Shown one piece after another: positions 11,946 to 21,550 of a stretch of 64,000 nt of DNA; the first letter of the stretch is position 1, and the number at the start of each line of letters is the position of its first letter. A model generated the notes under the pieces. That model did not search any database. It was not told the DNA's origin and worked only from the letters and a program-made list of their open reading frames with translations. Origin of the DNA: Hevea brasiliensis (lineage: Eukaryota > Streptophyta > Magnoliopsida > Malpighiales > Euphorbiaceae); the NCBI RefSeq assembly GCF_030052815.1, contig NC_079505.1, forward strand, positions 63,857,309 to 63,921,308. Reading direction: 5' to 3'. The position numbers and the translations under genes were made by a program.

Positions 11946-13592
11946 ATGAGCAGCGCCGAGGGTCAGAGAGCGGCGAGCCCCCCTTCCGTCCATGTCTCGT
12001 GGTCATCGGATGAAGTTGAAGTGGTCGGACCAAGTGGGCGATCTGAACTTCCCACGACTTCCGCTTTAGTTCGTGGCGAGCAACTCAATCAAGGCAGACA
12101 TCTTCCTCGGGTAGAGAAAATCTCCCGGTGGATGAGTTGCCGTCGGTCCTCCAGGAGACCGATCTGCAATCCATTAGTCAAGAATACAACCTTCGAACAG
12201 ACTCCTTCGAGCTTATCAGATGCCATGGCGATCTCAGAGCCGATCACTCTTTCGAAGAAAATGATGCGATCATGGTGTACGAAGAGCAATTAAAAGCTGG
12301 GCTTCGGTTTCCCCTTAACGACTTCTTCAGGGACGTTCTGAAATTTCACCATGTCTCGGTGGCCCAAGTACATCTGAACTCATGGCAGATCCTGGTGGCC
12401 TTCAGGGGCCTCTGCCGAGCTAAGGGACTCGATCCTACAGCGAAGGTATTTGCTGAGCTGCATAGGCTCACTCGTCGAAAGGACGATGAATACTGGTTTT
12501 TTCAAGCAAAACCGCACTGTGGGCTCTTTACCGATCTACCCTCCTCACTGAAGAATTGGAAAAATCGCTTCTTCATGTTGAGGAGCAAGATTCCGAATGG
12601 TTTCGAAGGTTTCCCCTGAAGCTGGCAATATCTGGTCTCGCCACTTCCGAAGCACGTCGCCCTGAATAGGGATGAGGGCGCCATGGTAATGGAGCTAAAG
12701 GATCAGGCGACCACTCAGAAGTTCTCCTGCTTAGATGTGGTGATGGCCGAACTGCACCATTGGATGATGCGGCTGGTTACCGGCGAAGAACACGGGCTTC
12801 AGCTCTCTGACCTCGGCCCTGGTACTTTCTATATCTCTGATCTCTGGGCCTTAGTGAACTCACTGACTTTTCTTCGTGCAGGTATGGCAAGCAGCGAGGC
12901 TTCCAAAGAGAGCCGAAAGCGTAAGAGGGAGGTCTCCAAGAAAGTGCGGGAAATGAAGCGCGCGCGAGGCCTCGCAGACGCTAAGGCATGATCCAGGATA
13001 GGTGCCGGGAGGCTCGTCCTGACCCTCAGGACAGCCGGTCCCTAAAATAGAAATAGCTCAGTCTCCTCCTCGACAGGAAGAGCCACTGCCTCCACCAGTT
13101 CCCGCAAGTGCAGAAAGGGGACCTTCCCAACCTACTACGAGGACCCTTTCCTGCGGCGCCCAGGTCCTCATTCACTCTCTGGAGAAGAACCGATCTGTTC
13201 GGGAGAATCCGGGTTTGGCTAAGGTTCTGGGAGCTTCCATATGCCTCCAGGAGGATCGGCACAGGCTGACCCAGGGCAGCATCGACGATCTCCTAGCCCA
13301 GACGATGAGCTTGAGCATGGAGAGCTTGGTAAACCAGCATATAATCAGGGAAAAGGCTCATCTTCTGAGGCAGGAGATCCTGAAGGTGGTCCAGGATGCA
13401 GCTTCCTCCCGAGCTCAACTTTCATCCGCCCAGGACTATATAGCTGAAATCGAGGGTCGGATGAAATCTTATGAGGATAAATTGGCCGAGCACACCATTA
13501 AGTCGAACTACAACCTTAACTTCATTAAACGATTTTCCACAATGTTTACAAAGGGGAGATCGGAAATAAGACTGGATGGCATGGAGACCTGA
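11946..13592 (+). pseudogene. Antisense gene remnant, Transposase_28-like ('putative gypsy type transposon') with coiled-coil C-terminus
   Basis: The ATG at 11946 opens MSSAEGQRAASPP. The frame changes before 12128, then runs to a stop at 12617: LKAGLRFPLNDFFRDVLKFH, QVHLNSWQILVAFRGLCRAK and DEYWFFQAK match the pattern of Pfam Transposase_28, a domain of plant gypsy-like elements with no proven function. A basic segment (SRKRKREVSKKVREMKRA, 12885-12990) follows a good splice-acceptor context at 12871-12881 (TCTTCGTGCAG), so some frame changes may be introns. The last frame (about 13050-13592) encodes a proline-rich stretch and a helical segment (LVNQHIIREKAHLLRQEILK). I infer a decayed or spliced gene. 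It lies antisense inside the putative Ogre LTR; a separate nested element is the alternative. Confidence 0.55.
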
Positions 13593-13815
13593 CATTAATT
13601 TGATTTCCTTTAATGAGAGATCAGAGACGAGTCCGAATGGCATGGAGGCTTGATATTGGCTTGAGATTGGTTCGATCTCTCTAGTGAGAGATCAAAAATG
13701 AGATTGGATGGTGTGGAGACTTGATATTAATGTGATCTCCTTTGTTGGGAGATCGGAAATGTGATTGAATGGCGTGGGGGCCTGATATTGGTGTGATCTT
13801 CTTCGTTGAGAGATA
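13556..13815 (+). repeat. Tandem repeat, 61-bp period, four copies
   Basis: Units start with GAGATC/GAGATA at 13556, 13617, 13688, 13749 and 13810 (spacings 61, 71, 61, 61). Shared words are GGAAAT.AGA.TGGATGGC, TGGAG.CTTGATATT and GATCTCCTTT.TTGAGAGAT. The first unit overlaps the 3' end of the antisense gene frame, so its C-terminal residues come from the repeat. Confidence 0.85.
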
Positions 13816-13945
13816 GGAAAACATTTGACTAGATGCGGGCTCAGTTTATTCCCTAATCAGGTTACTCGTAACTGAGGAATGTCAGTTGAAGGTCAACTTT
13901 CAAAGTTCATTGACTTCGGTGATCGGCCAAAATATGGTGTTGACA

Positions 13946-14457
13946 CTTACCACACCATTTAGTATAGAATTAATAAATGACACCTCCATAGTATCACAAG
14001 ACTCTGGTAAAGAAAAGAGCACCATTAGAGTGAGCACTTCAATTTTAAACATTATGCCCATTCCAGACAACTAATCCACGATTCCTTGAATTTCATTCTA
14101 GTGATCTACTATACAGGTACCTTCCCTATATTTTACTTGCATCAACTTTGTCAAGTAAAATAATTTATTGTTGCCAGTCTTTGTAGTGTACAGCTCCTCA
14201 AGTTTGTTCCACAACATTTGAGCATGAGTCTCATTGCAAGTGTGGTTATACACATTATCTTTGATAAATTGTAAAATGAAACCACACACTTGCTCATGCT
14301 TAAATGCCCATTCCTCATTTTTTTTGTCTTCGGGTTTAATTGTACTAAAAACCAGCAAATGCAATTTCATCACAAATAGGAGATCCTTCATCTTGTTTCT
14401 CCATATGTAGTAATTTATGCCATTTATTTTAATCATGTTGGTTGTCTTTTCCTCCAT
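13946..14457 (-). pseudogene. Copia gag (UBN2/retrotran_gag type), truncated by insertion
   Basis: The ATG at 14457 starts MEEKTTNMIKINGINYYIWR, followed by MKDLLFVMKLHL, HEQVCGFILQFIKDNVYNH, LWNKLEELYTTKTGNNKLFY and VKYREGT, the standard order of the copia gag domain. A stop at 14098 follows CIVDH, but homology continues in frame (NEIQGIVD, stop, LSGMGIMF, LPESCDTMEVSF, LNGVV) up to 13946, where it stops in mid-domain. That abrupt end gives the exact edge of the Ogre insertion. Encodes the capsid-like protein of copia particles; non-functional here. Confidence 0.85.
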
Positions 14458-14486
14458 TTCTGCTTACTCTAGGCAAGAACCAATGA

Positions 14487-14576
14487 CTTTGATACCAATT
14501 ATTGGGATCAAAGCTCTAATACCAGTTGTTGGGTCAAAGCTCTGATACCAATTATTGGGTCAAAGCTCTAATACCA
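14487..14576 (-). repeat. Four-copy, 26-bp tandem array of tRNA-Met-type primer sites
   Basis: TTTGATACCA and GCTCT(A/G)ATACCA occur at 14488, 14513, 14539 and 14565, a 26-bp period, separated by A(A/G)TT(A/G)TTGGGTCAAA. On the minus strand each is a TGGTATCAGAGC-type initiator tRNA-Met primer site; the 14539-14550 copy is the perfect one. Only the copy next to the LTR (14565-14576) is in the normal primer position. Confidence 0.8.
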
Positions 14577-15246
14577 CTCGTAGCAGGAACTAAATACTGC
14601 AGCAATAATTAATAAAATGACACAAATATTTTAATATGGCTCACCTTGAATTTTGGGCCACGTCCACGGGCCAAACTCCATACAAATCTTCTACTATTAC
14701 AAATAGTAGGTACAAAGATAGTTTTACAAATGAGATTAACCAAAAAAAAGTTGTAACGACCCAAACTAGGGGCCGTTACCGGTGCTAGGGATCGAATCAG
14801 CTTAAGACTACCGGAACCCGTAGGAAGCCTAAAACCTGAAAAACATACATACAATTTTGCATCTCACAATTCAAACATACTTTAAACCATTACACCTTAG
14901 TCTTTTCATCCATACATAAGCATCCTTAACATAAAAATGGTTTATAATTTGAATCTTAATATACATAAGATCCAAAGTGTAATGGTTCTACATACATACT
15001 CCCACAAAAGTATAACATAACATATCCATCATCATACTTGATAATATTACATAACTCTAATTTTCTTTAATCACCAGCATAGTTCTATCCATTCATAGAT
15101 TACACGTCCATCTACCCATACATCATACATAAAGGGAAAGGTTAAAGCTACCCCTGATGCTTTCTCTTCAAAGTACTTTTCTAGTCCTGCAACCCTGCAT
15201 CTGAGGGGTAGGGGAATGGGGTAAGCTTACACAAGCTCAGTGAGTA

Positions 15247-15602
15247 TGTGACGACCGGACTCGGAAAAGCAATCCAATGAAGGCGAGGAGTAGTATAAGA
15301 GAGTAAACTCCTGGCAGGCTTTTAGGATGGTGAGGCTACCTAGGGTAGTGGAATGCGGGGCACATGAATGAATCAAATCATACATTGAAATAGGGAAAAT
15401 TAATCATTAGAGGCAATTTTTGGTGGAATGGCCTAAAGATTTGGAAGAACTCCAGGGTTAAGCATGCTCGCTTGAGAGAAATCCTAGGATGAGTGACCTC
15501 CTGAGAAGTTCTCTATTCCACCTATAGGACAAAACCGTGAGGCTCAGGATAGGGTGGGCCAAAGTGGATAATTCTTCTAGTGGTTGGAGCAGGGGCATTA
15601 TA
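15247..15602 (+). repeat. Cassandra 5' LTR (356 bp)
   Basis: Begins TGTGACGACC and ends GGGGCATTATA just before the primer site. 15444-15513 resembles 5S rRNA: AACTCC, GGTTAAGCATGCTCG, CTAGGATGAGTGACCTCCTG and GAAGT in 5S order. It is about as long as the second LTR (355 bp) but differs at many positions, so the TRIM is older than the Athila inside it. Confidence 0.85.
15444..15513 (+). other. 5S rRNA-like segment in Cassandra 5' LTR
   Basis: Matches the 3' part of plant 5S rRNA, including the internal polymerase III control region (A box TTAAGCATGC, C box GATGAGTGACCTCCTG). It is LTR sequence and not a 5S gene: the 5' half of 5S is not clearly recognisable. Confidence 0.8.
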
Positions 15603-15604
15603 GA

Positions 15605-15615
15605 TGGTATCAGAG
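15605..15615 (+). other. Cassandra primer binding site (tRNA-Met)
   Basis: TGGTATCAGAG two bases after the 5' LTR end, complementary to the initiator tRNA-Met 3' end. The 72-bp internal region (15603-15674) holds nothing else except a purine-rich GGTGGAAGCTGGTGGGTT next to the second LTR, a plausible polypurine tract. Confidence 0.8.
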
Positions 15616-15674
15616 TGAAACCCCCTCTAGTAGATGTGTGGTTCGACGGGGAACCAGGTGGAAGCTGGTGGGTT

Positions 15675-15985
15675 TGTGACGACCCGACCCGGGAAAGCAG
15701 TCCAATGAGGGCAGGGAGTGGCATAAGAGAGTAAACTCCCAGCAAGCTTCTAGGATGGCGAGGCTACCTAGGGTAGTGGAATACGGGGCACAGGAATAAA
15801 TCGAATCATACATTGAAATGGGGGAAACTAATCACTAGAGGTGCCTTTTGGTGGAATGGCCTGGAGAGTTGGAATAACTCCAGGGTTAAGCGTGCTCGCT
15901 TGAGAGAAATCCTAGGATGGGTGACCTCCTGGGAAGTTCTCCATTCCACTATGGGACAAAAACATGAGGCTCAGGATATGGTGGG
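15675..15985 (+). repeat. Cassandra 3' LTR, left part (continues at 29956-29999)
   Basis: Starts TGTGACGACCC and carries the better-kept 5S-like segment at 15871-15940 (GGTTAAGCGTGCTCG, CTAGGATGGGTGACCTCCTG, GGAAGT). It is cut after GTGGG by the Athila element; the last 44 bp, ending GGGGCGTTACA, are at 29956-29999. Confidence 0.9.
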
Positions 15986-17566
15986 TGATGTGGCGAATCC
16001 GCAAGTATACGGGTCGTCTCAAGTAATAAAGTGATGAGTCAAGTATCGTTCCCACAAGGATTTGTCGTTTGAGTACCAAACTATGAATGAAACGATTATT
16101 TGGGCTAATGATTAATGAATAAATGGTAAATGTGAATGAGCAAGGTAAATCGATTAATCTAATTGGAATGGGTAAAGAGCAAACAAATAAATTCTAGATC
16201 TAGTTTTCAATTAAACTAAATTAACAATGGGTAATTCAAATCAAAGTCTAATTATGTTAAAAGTGATTCCAGAGTTGGGGGTTTATGCATAAATTAATTG
16301 GGATTTGTCTTGGGCATTCCAATTTTTAGGGAAAAATAGAGTTTGAAGGTGATTAATTCTAAATTCCTTTGATATCTTTTTCAAGCAAACCAAAGTGTGT
16401 TCTAAAATAACCAAACCTACTTTCGTATGTTATTTGATTACTTTAAAACCCATTAAGTTTTGTAACCAATCATTAATTCCTCTTAAAATCCTAGTTTATT
16501 TCTAAATCTAGGTGATTTTAAGTTCCAATCCTTGATTATCTATCAATGACTTTCACCTTTCGGTCCTTCAATCAAAGATTAACACAATACCCAATGGGTA
16601 CCAACATTAGGCAAGTAAATCAAGCACACAAGGAAGGAATCAAAACTCATATTTATGTAAAATAAGGAAATACCCAGTCCAAATCCACAAATTAATCTAA
16701 AACATATTTCCCAACTCTGAAATCTAAAGAGTTTACTCACTCATGATGGTATTTACAAGAAAGATTGATGGAAAAGTAAAGAAAAACATGATAAGAGGAC
16801 TAAAATAGAAAAACCCAGGTAGAAGAACCCAAAACTCTGGTTTCTGGAGCTCCAAAAATGGTTGCAGCAGCTCCTCCCCAAAAGAAATGGCGTCTCCTCC
16901 TCTCTCTCTATTAAATTTTCTTTCCTTTTTGTTTTTCCTTCCTTTCCTCTTGTGGCAAAAATTAGGAAATGATGAATTTATATGGTCCCAAAAAGTTGCC
17001 CTAAAAGTAAATAAGAGCCAAGGAGTGGATAGGAAATGAGGTGTAAAATTATCCAAGTCAGCAGCATTATTCACGTTCTGGGCAGTCTGCTTAGGGTTCG
17101 ACTTAACCCTAAGCAGCTTCTTAGCAAATTTCAGCTTCTGGTCGCACTGTCTGCTTAAGGTTAAGCAGACCTTCAGCAAATCTCGGCAGACTTAGAGTAA
17201 AATAGACTTTTCTGCTCATGCTTGACTTGTGCTGCACCTTAAGCACCGCCACTTTACCCTGAGTAGGATCTTAAGAAAAGTGTCAAGCAAATTTCGGCTA
17301 ACTTGCTCTTTCAAAGCTTGATTTCTTCAACTTTCCTCCATGCTTAAAGAATTCCAAATTTCTTCAAATCACTTCCTAATGCACTCATTGATCCTCGATT
17401 TGCCACAAAATCCTATCAAAAACAACAAAATTATAAAAATCAAATATAAAGTATCTAAAGTTAGCAAATAAACTAAAATAAAGCTAAAAACATAAAATAT
17501 ACTGAAATATAAGGGCAAAATGGATGCAAAACTACCCTAAAATGCCTATATGAAATGAGTGTAACA
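15986..17566 (-). repeat. Athila 3' LTR
   Basis: 1,581 bp, TGATGTGGCG...GTGTAACA on the plus strand. A minus-strand TATA box lies at 16975-16982 (plus AATTTATA). Downstream of it in transcript sense is no gene. The transcribed part near 17050-17290 on the upstream side is rich in CTTAAGCA/GCTTAA words. The adjoining internal DNA reads TTTGAGTTTGAGGGAATT on the minus strand, the likely polypurine tract. Confidence 0.95.
16975..16982 (-). promoter_or_regulatory. TATA box in Athila 3' LTR
   Basis: The minus strand reads ACCATATAAATTC. The same sequence is at 29359-29366 in the 5' LTR, where it would drive the element. Confidence 0.55.
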
Positions 17567-18317
17567 AATTCCCTCAAACTCAAACCTTTGCTTGTCCTCA
17601 AGCAAATATTAAAAACAATTAATGCAATTTGGGGTACCTTACCTTAAATTTATGAAAATTACTTATCCAAACTCTCAAACTTACTTTTAGCCACCAACAA
17701 ACCATATACCCACTTTCAAGGTGCAAAGAGTTTAATCCTTACCAAAGTTATCACCGCTTAGCCTTGGGTCAATTATCCATATCATCAAGCCCAAACCAAT
17801 CAATCACAAAGAATAATCATGCCTAAATAGACTATAGGGTAATCCATAAACTAAAGTGTCTCAAATAATGATGGAAGTAAATGAATGTATTAGTGATATC
17901 ACAATCCCATAGGCAATTCTCCTATTCCAATCTCCACTAATGTAGCAAAACACCATCAAAAGATCAAAAGGACTTTCAAGGGTTGTAATGGGGCTAAGAG
18001 GTGATAATGTGGCTAACAAGGAAAGGGTAAAGGTAACAAAATATGAGAATAATCAAATTATTAAAAGATCAAGACACACAAATTTTTTTTTTTTTTTGGA
18101 ATCAAATGGGGGAAGGAACTTTACAACTTTTCACCAATGCTAGCATATAATTTTGAAGCTTTTAGAGGGACTACATAAATAACATTGACTTGAATTATAA
18201 TTGTCCCTTTCAATTCACCCCCAAACTCATTTCTTTGTGTACTTGGGTGGTGAATTACTTTACATACCATAATTGAATTTGCTAGCCCTTTTTTTTTTTA
18301 GTCACTTCTCCCAACTA

Positions 18318-18353
<36 letters not shown>

Positions 18354-19764
18354 TTTTAAGTGTATCTATCACTCAAAGAATTATTCTCATGGAGGGTAGG
18401 TAAGTGTTTGGGTTTATGGCTAGGTATTAATGTGGGTTCCAAAGGAATAAGGGGGATAAATGTGAGCTCAAATTGGTTCCAAAGGGAAACTTTTAAGTGA
18501 GGTTGGCTAAGGCTAAAATATGGGTTTAAAATTCAAAGAATGCCTAGATCATTTCTTTTTCAAGTGTATGCTATGATTTCGCCTTGAAAGGTTTAGAAAG
18601 ATTGTTCTAGGATTGGTGAGACATCAATTAGCTACTTCTCACCCTAGAGTTTTCTCTAAGCACTCAAAGTCAATGCAATTGATTGGGTGGCCCTTGGCTA
18701 AGAAGATATAAACTAAAGCAAGAATCTAATAACTTTGCACCTATCTAGAACTTTCAATCCATCAAACCCTTCTAAAAGTAAGCTTAATTGCTCTTCAAAG
18801 CAACTCTCAATCCTCTAAGGACAAGGTAAAAAAAATTATTTTTATGATATGCATGATCCTAAAATGAATGCATAAATCAAATTAAAACTAAGTGTAATCT
18901 ATATGAAAACTATATGCAAATGTATGTATATGAGTATAGACATGTGTGTGGTATATGTATAAGTGTATGGATTATCTATATATGGATGAATGAAATGCAA
19001 TAAATGAATGAAAGAAAATTTTAAAAATTTTGCAAAAATTTTGCCCTCACCCCCAAACTCAAATGAAACATTGTCCTCAATGTTTAAAATGAATGCAGAG
19101 ATGGGCAAAATTGTGTAAACTAATCAATTAATGAAATATATACAATTGGGGATTAAATCAATATAAGCTCAAGAATTCCAAAATTAGCTCAAAATGATAT
19201 TAACAATGAAGCTTTAGAGAGAAAAATGTGAAAAAGTATCCCAAATGTATGAATTTACACTGCTTAAGATGTTGCTTAACCTGTTGCGTAGGGTAAAGCG
19301 AAAGCATAAGCATTGGCATAAGCACTGGCAACATACCATAAGCATAAATAGGAAAAGGGTAAACTGTTACCTCCAAATGATGTGAAACATATATGGCTCA
19401 AAGAAAATTGTGCAGCTCATCAATGTCAGCAAAATTAGGATTGAAGAAAAGATAAAGTGCAAAAATAATGAGCAAAAAGATGAAAAAGTGTAAAGAAATA
19501 AGATCTAACAATTAAATCAAGAATTAAACCAAAAAGCATTCATAGAATAACTATATCCATATAAGAAGATAAAATAAAATAAAGTAAACTAAAGGAAAGA
19601 AGTGCAAAGATAATCATAAAAACTAATTACCAAAGTATTACAACTATTACTAAGATTTGAAGATTAAAATAAACAGATTACAAAATAAACCTAAAACAGA
19701 AACTAAAACTGAATTTAAGAACTAAAACTAGTACTAAACTACTGCTACTGTTCAAGCTCTACTG
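17567..19764 (-). other. Athila non-coding region between env-position ORF and 3' LTR
   Basis: About 2.2 kb, AT-rich, without a supported gene. It holds a T-run near 18080, a (ATT)12 microsatellite at 18318-18353, and TGTATATG/ATGTGTGTG-type simple sequence near 18900-18980. GCTTAAG-type words reappear at 19261-19340. Long 3' non-coding spacers are usual in Athila elements. Confidence 0.6.
18318..18353. repeat. (ATT)12 microsatellite
   Basis: Twelve uninterrupted ATT units inside the Athila 3' spacer. Confidence 0.95.
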
Positions 19765-21550
19765 TCAAGGCTTTGTTGCTGCATCAGGGTCTGCTTCAGG
19801 TCCTGCAGTAGGTTCATTGTGATCCAAGCTTCGTAAGGCTTCCAAATTTTCTGTGAGGTCTTTCATTTCTTGAAGCATGTCTTGGCCCCAATGATATAAA
19901 TTATTATAAGATTGGGCCAATTTGTTGTAGAGCTCCAACATTTGAAGTTGTTACTGCTTCTGTTTCTTTTTAAGAGATGAAAATCTCTTTTTAAGTTTCT
20001 TTTCTAGCTTCTTCTTTTGGTTGACCTTCTTCTGACCCATGGTATCAATTTTGACTTCTAAGCTCTTCAAGGTAGCAAGGATATCTGTGGTGTTAGGTGA
20101 GGGAACAGATGGTTGGAGAGTGAAACTGGCTACTTTGGATTCCAAGGATCTTAAGAGGGACAAAATATTCACTAAAATCAGTGGCAGTGGTTGTTTAGGG
20201 TTCTGATGGTGCAAAGGTAGTTGGGTCTGCAGTACCACTGGCTTCAGGATGCTGCTGTAACAAAGCATAGGTATGTCCTACTTTCTCACAAACATCCATG
20301 TGTAGCAACATTGTGCTGTCTATATATGATTCACCAGAAACTGGCAGTAGCTTATATAGACTAGCATCAAAGCTAAATGAGTTGGCTATGGCAGTTATAT
20401 ATCCTCCAAAAACTATACTACCTTTGGTATGCTTTATGACAATTTGGTGCCAATGAGTAGCTAGGAAATGGGCTGTGCTCACTTTTTTTCTCTCCTTCAT
20501 GCACCACAAGAAAAATAAATCTTCAAAGACCCACAATGTCATATCGTGTCCCCTTCCTAAAATAGCGTAAGAAATGAATCTATGGAGGTATTTCAACACA
20601 TGATCAACTATCCTAGAGGCTTTTGCAGTCCTCTGTCTATAATAACCCCCAAAAGGTGCAATGTCTTTCCAGAATTGAACAGGGTCATAGATAGTTTGTT
20701 GCCACTCAATATTTTTATAGCCCGAACCCTGAAAACCAAAAATTGCATTCATAGCATCCATGTCTAACTCCCTATCAATACCAGCACATCGAAAATAGAT
20801 CACATCCTTATGCTCAGGTACTGTTGGTTTGAAATTCAGCCTTAAGGGACTCAAAAATTCCAAGGTCAAATCCTTGTACACTGGTTCCCTAATCCTAGCA
20901 AATTTAGTCCAGTTGACAGCATCTAAATAGGCAAATACAAAGTCATAAATGCCTAATTCTTTTAAAATCTGCTCATCCATATATTTGTTTGCCAAAATAG
21001 GATTAGAAGCTAAATTGTCATAAGCATTTTTCATATCCATGTCTTTAAAAGCCCAAGGTAATGGGGAAAGTACCTCCTCTATATCATTGGCAGATGACGC
21101 AGGAGCTGCTGGAGAGTTTAAGGGTGACTGAGATACAGGGGTTTGGACCGCTAGTGGTGGAATTTGCGAGGAGGACCTAGTTCTTTTGCTGACTGGTTTA
21201 GAGGAAGGTTGAGGTGGGGAGTTTAAGTCCAAAGGAATAGAGGGTGCTCCTTTTCTCTTTCCGACAGTGGCTTTCTTGGGTCTACCTGCAGCCTTTTTAG
21301 TTTTACCTCTAGATTTCGTTTGAGTTGGTGTAGGTTCAGGCATTGGTTCTGCGAACTGAGTTTCGAAAATGGGTGTTTCATTTTGTGGCCTGGGCCAGGC
21401 AGAGGGGGTCGGCGGAATGAGAGTTGGTGTTTGGCCTTGGGGTAGTGGTGGTGATTGAGGTAGCGGCGGCGTTTGCGGTGGTGGTGATTGAGGAAGCAGC
21501 GGACTGGGACTGGGGTTAGGGTTTGTGGGTAGAGAAGATGGAGTACCCAT
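19765..21550 (-). pseudogene. Athila-specific ORF in env position (ATHILA ORF-1 family-like)
   Basis: The ATG at 21550 starts MGTPSSLPTNPNP. Residues 1-160 are proline-rich with a basic cluster (KSRGKTKKAAGRPKKATVGK). Residues 170-420 match the ATHILA ORF-1/'putative plant transposon protein' pattern: VYKDLTLEFLSPLRL, HVLKYLHRFISYAILGRGHD, DLFFLWCMKERKKV and GSIVFGGYITAIANSF. The frame ends at 20195 but homologous coiled-coil-like sequence continues in another frame (ILATLKSLEVKIDTMGQKKV, KKLEKKLKKRFSSLKKK), with a stop at 19951 and an end at 19765. I see no signal peptide or membrane helix, so 'envelope' describes its position, not its function. Probable frameshift near 20200-20260. Confidence 0.7.

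Larger units (their letters stand above)
1..13945 (-). mobile_element. Ogre/Tat-type Ty3-gypsy retrotransposon, truncated by left window edge
   Basis: In minus-strand order: LTR (13945-8271), primer site (8267-8255), leader, ORF1, gag, protease, linker, RT and the start of RNase H, where the window ends. An extra ORF upstream of gag plus a tRNA-Arg primer site is the layout known for the Tat/Ogre lineage. All coding parts carry stops or frameshifts, so this copy cannot act alone. The right end is fixed because it interrupts a copia gag reading frame exactly at 13945/13946. The second LTR and the far target-site duplicate lie outside the window; CTTAC at 13946-13950 is the expected duplicate. 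Confidence 0.85.
8271..13945 (-). repeat. Putative 5' LTR of the Ogre/Tat element, about 5.7 kb
   Basis: The inner end is a TG three bases from the primer site. The outer end is the CA at 13944-13945, where the neighbouring copia gag is cut. Read on the minus strand the LTR starts TGTCAACACC and ends GCGACA, so the ends form the usual short TGTC/GACA inverted repeat. A minus-strand TATA box sits at 10186-10195. GATCTC-rich repeats recur at 8716-9171, 11400-11500 and 13556-13815, which argues for one unit. No gene is seen in 9172-10185 or 10200-11780; these are AT-rich or GATC-rich LTR sequence. A plus-strand gene remnant lies at 11946-13592. The other LTR copy is not in view, so nested insertion of a second element between 10.2 and 13.9 kb is not excluded. 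Confidence 0.6.
13946..14751 (-). mobile_element. Copia-type retrotransposon remnant (LTR end, primer sites, gag)
   Basis: Minus-strand order: LTR fragment 14751-14581, primer-site array 14576-14487, gag from 14457. The gag is cut at 13946 by the Ogre LTR and the LTR at 14751 by element X, so this is the oldest layer in the window. Only about 800 bp remain visible; the rest should lie beyond the two insertions. Confidence 0.85.

Noticed and set aside
15444..15940. Possible true 5S rRNA genes
   Set aside because: Only the 3' half is similar, it lies twice at the same place in paired LTRs, and no terminator context of a 5S gene is present; it is Cassandra LTR.
16733..17179. Minus-strand 148-codon frame, repeated at 29117-29563
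   Set aside because: Both copies are in the Athila LTRs; no recognised domain, and differences between copies do not look coding.
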